Shown here in pieces: positions 59,491-64,000 of a stretch of DNA of 64,000 bases (the first letter of the stretch is position 1; the number at the start of each line of letters is the position of its first letter). Below the pieces are notes generated by a model. That model saw only the letters and a list, made by a program, of their open reading frames with translations, did not search any database and had not been told where the DNA came from. The translations under genes were made by a program, and so were the position numbers. The stretch is from Fimbriimonadia bacterium (GTDB taxonomy: Bacteria; Armatimonadota; Fimbriimonadia; Fimbriimonadales; GBS-DC), in assembly GCA_026129765.1 (NCBI GenBank), contig JAHCHP010000009.1, forward strand, positions 62,001-126,000. Reading direction: 5' to 3'.

Positions 59491-59811
59491 TCAGCAAGGG
59501 GGAGCGCGTGGAACAACAAAGGTGGCGGACCTTGTGACGAGGTTCGCGGGAGGTTCTGGTAAGAAAATGAGAGAAGTGGTCTCAATAGGCGGCAAAATGC
59601 GCTCGGTTACTGCAGGGTCGTGTCCAGGCTGTGCAGTTTGCGAGCCAATCACACAAGCGGCACAATTCCCTGCCCCTTGCATCAGATCGCAACATTCGGT
59701 ATGCAACGCGCCATGCAGCAGATTCACGCCCAACAGCATGAACAGCCACAGAACACTCCAAACCATCATAGCGCGGTAAAGCTTCTTTCGCGCGGTTCTA
59801 TTGGTTGCCAT
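59491..59811 (-). CDS. Small membrane protein, cysteine-containing
   Basis: A 106-residue protein with one N-terminal hydrophobic helix (WSVLWLFMLLGVNLLH) followed by Cys-rich LHTECCDLMQGAGNCAACVI. It ends FVVPRAPPC; short proteins ending in RxPP are seen among small metal-associated membrane proteins such as DUF2946, and the paired cysteines could bind copper. That link is weak. It has no neighbours in an operon. Confidence 0.5.
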   Translation of the reverse strand: MATNRTARKKLYRAMMVWSVLWLFMLLGVNLLHGALHTECCDLMQGAGNCAACVIGSQTAQPGHDPAVTERILPPIETTSLIFLPEPPANLVTRSATFVVPRAPPC

Positions 59812-59975
59812 TTCCCTTCTGTGCGCTTAGCGCATCTATATTATACACCATAATACACACAATGCGCAAGGCGTTACGATATGACACGCAAAAATACGGG
59901 TCAGGTTCCCTGTTTACAACTATGGATTAGGTATAATGAGTTCGCTAATATGACGCTATAATGTAGGTGGGAAAA

Positions 59976-60218
59976 ATGAAATCAAGTGTCGTTCGCGAAC
60001 AAAATCGTATCGAAGTACCTGATGAGTGGGCAAAACAATTAGGGATCACAACGGGCAACCAAGTCTACCTCTACCACCTTGGAGATACGATTTCGATACG
60101 CGCCAAACCCTCAAAGCTCCTCGATGCTTGTGAAGAATTTGAAGCGATTATGGTTGAAGAAGGAGTCGATCTTCAAGAGTTGCTTGGTGGATTAGCGCAG
60201 GAACGCGAGAACTCCTAA
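59976..60218 (+). CDS. AbrB/MazE-like antitoxin candidate
   Basis: An 80-residue protein with the SpoVT/AbrB swapped-hairpin motif: SSVVREQNRIEVPDEWAKQL, GITTGNQVYLYHLGDTISIR. The C-terminal EEGVDLQELLGGLAQER would contact a toxin. It is followed after 30 bp by a PIN-domain gene, so together they form a probable VapBC-type pair. ATG 59976 is preceded by GGTGGGAAAA, and TATAAT at 59957-59962 lies 13 nt upstream of it. Confidence 0.75.
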   Translation: MKSSVVREQNRIEVPDEWAKQLGITTGNQVYLYHLGDTISIRAKPSKLLDACEEFEAIMVEEGVDLQELLGGLAQERENS

Positions 60219-60248
60219 ATAGACAGCGTTGAGGGAATATAAGTCCTT

Positions 60249-60713
60249 TTGAAACCTCATAGGGTGTTTTTAGATGCTGGTATCTATATTGCGGGCGCGG
60301 CTTCTGCAACGGGTGGGTCTCGCCAAATCTTAGATTGGTGCGCTCTGGGACTTCTGAAACCCGTTACTTCTTACCAAGTGCTTGATGAAACGCGTCGTAA
60401 TGTTGCCAAAAAACTCCCTCGCGCTACTCAAATTTTAGAGAAAATCATATCCCTTGTGAATGCAGAGATTATACCTGAGCCAACAGAAGAGGTAATCTCC
60501 CAAGCTTCCCTATTTGTTCCGATTAAGGATGCGCCTATTTTGGCTGCAGCAATCCAAGCCAATGTGGATTATTTTGTGACGCTGGATCGACGTCATTTCA
60601 AGCCACCAGCAGTTCAACAAGCAGTATCATTTCCAATTCTACTACCCGAAGAATTCATCCCAATAGTGCGTTTAGAATTAGCGCGAGAAAATGAGAATCG
60701 GCATATGACATAA
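60249..60713 (+). CDS. PIN-domain toxin candidate
   Basis: A 154-residue PIN-domain protein: RVFLDAGIYIAGAASATGGS opens the fold with the first Asp; YQVLDETRRN supplies the Glu, KDAPILAAAIQAN and VTLDRRHFKPP the last acidic residues. PIN toxins cut RNA. A TTG start at 60249 is used since no ATG is near; GAGGGA lies 13 nt upstream. It pairs with the AbrB-like gene upstream. It is distinct from the DUF5615 type at 2874. Confidence 0.8.
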   Translation: MKPHRVFLDAGIYIAGAASATGGSRQILDWCALGLLKPVTSYQVLDETRRNVAKKLPRATQILEKIISLVNAEIIPEPTEEVISQASLFVPIKDAPILAAAIQANVDYFVTLDRRHFKPPAVQQAVSFPILLPEEFIPIVRLELARENENRHMT

Positions 60714-60734
60714 AAATTTTCCCCCTCACTACCT

Positions 60735-62102
60735 TCATTCCACCCGTTCCAACCACAATTTTAGACATCGTTTTGTGGTGAGCGTCACCCGCGCGCGATG
60801 CGCAATCGTGTAGCCCGGAACCCACAAAAGCCCTGTCTCATCGCTGAGCAGTGGACAGCGCTCGCGCCAAACACGATCCCACTTTCGGTCTGTAAAAATA
60901 TCGCTGAGTCGCTTGGAGTGATGGAGGTTCAACGGTTCGAAGCGATCCCCTGGGCGACGATTGCGCGCCGTCAACGCTCCTTGAATCGCCTGCTTATCGA
61001 TCCAAACAGCCTCGCCCGAAAACGACTCGGGAGGCGGTTCCACCCGCGAATGAAGATAGCAGCCCGCTTCTTGAATCCAAAGAGACGCGCCGGGCTGAAC
61101 TTCATAGGTATAGCGGGATACTTTGGTCGTAGGCATTTGCAAACTTAACTGACCGGCTTTCACTTCCGCGATGAAACCATTCGGAAAGTGCCAATGCAGC
61201 GATTCTCCGCTCACCAAAGCATCCAGCAATCGTTCGACCGCCTCAAAGGAGGGAGACTCGCCCGGCGGTAAATGCTGTTGAATCAAAGCTCGAACCACAC
61301 GCCTCTGCTCTGCCCGGTGCAGTGATGGAAGTTGGCTGAGCAAATGCTTGTTGCTCAACATGGTTTCCAAACGCGCTTCCCACCAATCTTCTTCTGTTTC
61401 CATCAAATCGCCAAGACGCAGCAGGCTTTCTGCAAAACCGGGCGATAAATCTTGCAAAAGGGGCATCAACTCCCGCCGGATTCTTCCTCGCAGTTGGCGC
61501 GGGTCTAAATTCGTAGAATCAAATTGCACAGGCAACCCGTGGGCTTCGCAATAGGCGTGGGTTTGCGCGCGGGAAACAAATAGTAATGGACGAATGATAT
61601 CATCCCGTTGAAGCGGAATTCCGCGTAATCCGCGCGTTCCCGTTCCCCGCATCAGATTGATCAACATCGTTTCAATCTGGTCGTCCCGCGTGTGCGCGGT
61701 TGCGATCCGGTCTGCGCCTAACTGTGCTGCCTGAGTTCGGAAAAAAGCATACCTCGCCTCCCGCCCCGCTTCTTCAATCGATAAACGTTTTTCTCGCGCC
61801 AGCGCGGCGACATCTGCCTCTCCCACCACCATCGGAACGCCTAACGACTCACAAAATGCCTGGCAGGCTGTCACATCGGCATGCGCGTTCGGTCTCAATA
61901 AGTGATTCAAGTGAGCTGCATACAGACGAAACCCCATGCGGGATTGGAGTTGGGTCAGGGCATGCAGTAACGCGGTGGAGTCGGCTCCGCCTGAATAGGC
62001 AACTAAAATCAGGCTATCGGCGCGCGGAAGCAGTTGCCTGCCTTGAAGGGTTTCAGAGAGCTGCTTCAGCAGCGGAGATTCGGCAGAGGAGTTGGATTTC
62101 AA
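60735..62102 (-). CDS. tilS: tRNA(Ile)-lysidine synthase
   Basis: A 455-residue enzyme. The PP-loop ATPase motif is VAYSGGADSTALLHAL near residues 29-44; AHLNHLLRPNAHADV, ATAHTRDDQIETMLINLMRG and GTGTRGLRGIP are TilS-specific. Two C-terminal domains follow. It converts C34 of the CAU-anticodon tRNA(Ile) to lysidine. The start is a TTG 6 bp after the upstream stop; no ATG is available nearby. It is probably co-transcribed with the Tat-exported gene upstream. Confidence 0.93.
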   Translation of the reverse strand: MKSNSSAESPLLKQLSETLQGRQLLPRADSLILVAYSGGADSTALLHALTQLQSRMGFRLYAAHLNHLLRPNAHADVTACQAFCESLGVPMVVGEADVAALAREKRLSIEEAGREARYAFFRTQAAQLGADRIATAHTRDDQIETMLINLMRGTGTRGLRGIPLQRDDIIRPLLFVSRAQTHAYCEAHGLPVQFDSTNLDPRQLRGRIRRELMPLLQDLSPGFAESLLRLGDLMETEEDWWEARLETMLSNKHLLSQLPSLHRAEQRRVVRALIQQHLPPGESPSFEAVERLLDALVSGESLHWHFPNGFIAEVKAGQLSLQMPTTKVSRYTYEVQPGASLWIQEAGCYLHSRVEPPPESFSGEAVWIDKQAIQGALTARNRRPGDRFEPLNLHHSKRLSDIFTDRKWDRVWRERCPLLSDETGLLWVPGYTIAHRARVTLTTKRCLKLWLERVE

Positions 62103-62108
62103 TAGTCG

Positions 62109-63041
62109 CTAAATTCCACGCCAGTAGCGGCGGATCAAATCGCGTGTTTTGCGCACGCCTTCCAGCGTTTCTCCTTCCCCAACGAACTCTATTGAGAGCG
62201 CGCCTGGGTAATCCGCCATTTTCAAGTAGGTCAACATCCGCCCATACTCGATATGCGCTTCCTCGCCCCGCGAATCGAACTCGGAGGCTTTCGCATGCAC
62301 ATGGAATGCATACGGCGCGACTGTACGGCAATAGTCATAAATTTTTTCAGGACTGCCGTTGCCCAGATCCAAACATGCGCCCACCCAACGCGCATGGGTA
62401 CTGCGAATCAGCGCGATCAGATTCTCAGGCTTTTGCATAATCGGTTCTTGATTCTCCAAAGTGATGCGAACCCCGAACCGCTGCGCAATCGGCAGCAAAC
62501 GATGGATGGCTGTACCGGCGCGCTCTACAATTGTGTCATCCTCTTCACGGTCTGAGCTGCTAACCCCAATCTTAAAGCGGATAACCGGCGCGCTCAGCAC
62601 CGCAGCCGCTTCCATCTTCAAAATATTTTCTTGAGATAACTTTTCTTGCGCTGTCGGGTCAGCTGCCAGCAAAGGCGTCTGAGTCATCAAACTGGTCACA
62701 ACAAGGCCATTCCGGTGAAAATGATCGCGCAAAGTTTCTAAATGACGAGGCTCCCAAGAGGAAAGATACCGCTCATGAACCGAAATACCGCGGATCTCCA
62801 TATCGCGAAAGAGAACAGGCAGGGTCTCTATCGTTTGAGATTTATCCTCCAGCAAAGGATTCAGGCAGCCCAGTTCACAGCCCACCACCTGTGACAACGG
62901 GCGCGGCTTCCCTTCCATCGTTTCCGCCGCAGCTTCCAAGCGTCCCGCCAATCCCCCAAAACCAGCATTCAACAGCGAGCGTAACCCCTCTCGCAAGAAA
63001 TCGCGCCGGCTGGTGGATTTATCTGAATCTCTATGGCTCAT
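62109..63041 (-). CDS. Sugar phosphate isomerase/epimerase family protein with Tat signal
   Basis: A 310-residue AP-endonuclease-2/xylose-isomerase-like TIM barrel. The N-terminus has a twin-Arg motif SRRDFLREG, so it may be exported by the Tat system. Strand features include RFGVRITLENQEPIMQKPEN, WVGACLDLGNGSPEKI, AYHVHAKASEFD and YPGALSIEFVGEGETLEG, with metal-binding Glu, Asp, His and Glu. The substrate is unknown. The gene ends 6 bp before tilS. Confidence 0.85.
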   Translation of the reverse strand: MSHRDSDKSTSRRDFLREGLRSLLNAGFGGLAGRLEAAAETMEGKPRPLSQVVGCELGCLNPLLEDKSQTIETLPVLFRDMEIRGISVHERYLSSWEPRHLETLRDHFHRNGLVVTSLMTQTPLLAADPTAQEKLSQENILKMEAAAVLSAPVIRFKIGVSSSDREEDDTIVERAGTAIHRLLPIAQRFGVRITLENQEPIMQKPENLIALIRSTHARWVGACLDLGNGSPEKIYDYCRTVAPYAFHVHAKASEFDSRGEEAHIEYGRMLTYLKMADYPGALSIEFVGEGETLEGVRKTRDLIRRYWRGI

Positions 63042-63117
63042 GTCTTAAATTACCAATCTATAATATACCATACGCGCAAAGCATAGGGTTTGTTCACTCT
63101 CTTTCAAGAAAAGTTCC

Positions 63118-63564
63118 TTACAAAACTCGTAAAACATCGATATCGCGTTCTTCGTCATCAAAAGGTGGGTAATCCAATTCACCGTTCTCTACCTGCCGCA
63201 AAAGTGTTTCGCTTTGCGCATAGATCAAATTGGCATTCCCCAAAAAAGTGTACCATAATTCTTCATCACGTGGCGACATCAACATCAAGTCCAGGTAATA
63301 GTTTGGGTGCGTGAGGTCATGCAATGCAGCCCCCAGCCGCCTCAGAACCTCTAATTTATCTTCCTGTGGCAGCGATTCCTCAACCCAAATCCCAAACATC
63401 GCTTCACTTTGAAGCACATCGTCAATATTGACTGTGAGCGCAACAACGATTTTCACTTCGGGCATCTGTTGAAAGACCGGAATCAATTCGGGCAGATAAG
63501 ATTCTGGGATCGGGTTCCGCCCCTCCGGATTAGGATCATTCAAATCGATAGTTTGTTCCAGCAT
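63118..63564 (-). CDS. Uncharacterised acidic cytoplasmic protein
   Basis: A 148-residue acidic protein with no recognised domain (MPEVKIVVALTVNIDDVLQS, ALHDLTHPNYYLDLMLMSPR, QVENGELDYPPFDDEERD). It is predicted to be soluble. The ATG at 63564 lies 7 nt after TATAAT on the minus strand, the position expected for a leaderless mRNA; there is no Shine-Dalgarno sequence. It is divergent from the SRP RNA. Confidence 0.6.
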   Translation of the reverse strand: MLEQTIDLNDPNPEGRNPIPESYLPELIPVFQQMPEVKIVVALTVNIDDVLQSEAMFGIWVEESLPQEDKLEVLRRLGAALHDLTHPNYYLDLMLMSPRDEELWYTFLGNANLIYAQSETLLRQVENGELDYPPFDDEERDIDVLRVL

Positions 63565-63602
63565 CGACGGGATTATACCCGTTTTCGGGTACAATTGTTA
63601 AA

Positions 63603-63874
63603 TGGCTGCGCTAAGCGGGGAGGTAGCGGTGCCCTGTACCTGCAACCCGCTGTAGCAGGGCTGAATCCCGTCTCTCGGCTCGTTCCCTGTATGAGACGAC
63701 GGCGCGCGACAGTGTTGATCGCTGGAACCTGCGCAATGGAACGACGGTGAATCCCGCCAGGTCCGGAAGGAAGCAACGGTAAGTCGGACGTCCCGTGTGC
63801 CGTAGGACCTCCAGAAGGAGTTGTAAGCGACCGCACGCCATGGAGGGACTTGTCAACAGACGGTGCGCAGCCAC
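63603..63874 (+). ncRNA. ffs: Large bacterial signal recognition particle RNA
   Basis: About 270 nt. The ends pair as TGGCTGCG (63603-63610) with CGCAGCCA (63866-63873). The 5' Alu domain contains CTAAGCGGGGAGGTAGCGGT and CCCTGTACCTGCAA, and the conserved apical SRP54/Ffh site appears as AGGTCCGGAAGGAAGCAACG with a GGAA tetraloop. It is the long (Bacillus/Thermotoga-like) form rather than the short 4.5S form. A TACAAT at 63590-63595 is the likely -10. It lies directly upstream of dnaX, a common arrangement. Confidence 0.95.
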
Positions 63875-63925
63875 TTAAGTTTCAACCGCCTTTGTAATTT
63901 TTTGTATAGCAACATTCTAACGACC

Positions 63926-64000
63926 ATGGCGTACCTCAGCCTTTATAGACGATATCGAGCCCAAGCGTTTGATGAGTTGATGGGTCAAGACCACATCACG
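63926..64000 (+). CDS. dnaX: DNA polymerase III gamma/tau subunit, N-terminus (3' truncated by window edge)
   Basis: The final 75 bases encode MAYLSLYRRYRAQAFDELMG and then QDHIT. YLSLYRRYRPQxFDELVGQ is the invariant start of DnaX. It is the clamp-loader ATPase subunit. No ribosome-binding site is seen and the gene begins about 50 bp after the SRP RNA. The rest lies beyond the window. Confidence 0.95.
   Translation, partial: MAYLSLYRRYRAQAFDELMGQDHIT

Overview
The window looks like a chromosomal segment of a Gram-negative-type (diderm), Armatimonadota-like bacterium. This assignment is inferred from gene content, not from a marker-gene comparison. Evidence for it: three PEP-CTERM proteins ending in VPEPASM...RRR, secreted proteins with dockerin-like repeats ending in an LFxFG motif, a DUF1559-type pseudopilin with an H-x9-DG motif, an outer-membrane barrel ending in Trp, and an unusually GCGCGC-rich coding style. 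There is no phage, insertion sequence or CRISPR array. The only decayed mobile-type material is a broken toxin-antitoxin pair at 44.06-44.34 kb.

Layout. 0-4 kb: end of proline dehydrogenase, YgfZ, an unknown 427-residue protein, a DUF433/PIN-like toxin-antitoxin pair and TerC. 4-11 kb: secreted HEAT-repeat, giant beta-propeller/dockerin and small propeller proteins. 11-13.4 kb: mreBCD. 13.5-19.3 kb: glutamate dehydrogenase, a thiolase, and a 2-oxoacid dehydrogenase made of a fused E1 and an E2. 19.3-20.5 kb: tandem duplicated secreted proteins. 20.5-24.6 kb (minus): a tightly overlapping operon of DUF2203, galK, an ECF sigma factor, a ZAS-type membrane anti-sigma factor and an HtrA-like protein that has lost all three catalytic residues. 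24.7-26.1 kb: sigma-54-type promoter, REC-YcgR/PilZ regulator and initiator tRNA. 26-31 kb: lipoprotein, 3-hydroxyisobutyrate dehydrogenase family enzyme, tRNA-Glu, NlpC/P60 wall hydrolase, PEP-CTERM protein. 31-39.3 kb (minus): M1-like peptidase, metX, PhzF-like protein, GH29 fucosidase, nucleotidyltransferase, and a Gfo/Idh/MocA-GNAT fusion.

39.4-44 kb: an Rrf2 regulator with a clear promoter/operator, followed by a sulfonate/nitrate/taurine-type ABC importer and an outer-membrane barrel. This reads as a complete two-membrane uptake route. 44.4-50.8 kb: second thiolase, DinB-like protein, lipoproteins, XRE-TPR regulator, a strongly promoted candidate small RNA, 6-phosphogluconolactonase, and an Ig-like/cyclophilin lipoprotein. 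50.9-55.3 kb: alpha-hydroxyacid oxidase, cyanophycinase-like peptidase, SelA, and a coiled-coil protein with 42-bp repeats. 55.3-59.8 kb: PEP-CTERM, ScpA, pseudopilin and dockerin genes. 60-64 kb: AbrB/PIN pair, TilS, Tat-exported TIM-barrel protein, large SRP RNA and the start of dnaX.

The most interesting points are: (1) the sigma/anti-sigma/pseudo-HtrA operon, which pairs a stress-type sigma circuit with a PDZ protein unlikely to be a protease; (2) sigma-54 (-24/-12) promoter sequences in front of two PEP-CTERM genes and the c-di-GMP-type regulator, suggesting a common regulon; (3) a roughly 98-nt candidate small RNA with a perfect-consensus promoter and a strong terminator; (4) a shared stem-loop in the leaders of the two dockerin genes; and (5) several genes whose -10 element lies only 7-11 nt before the start codon, pointing to leaderless mRNAs.
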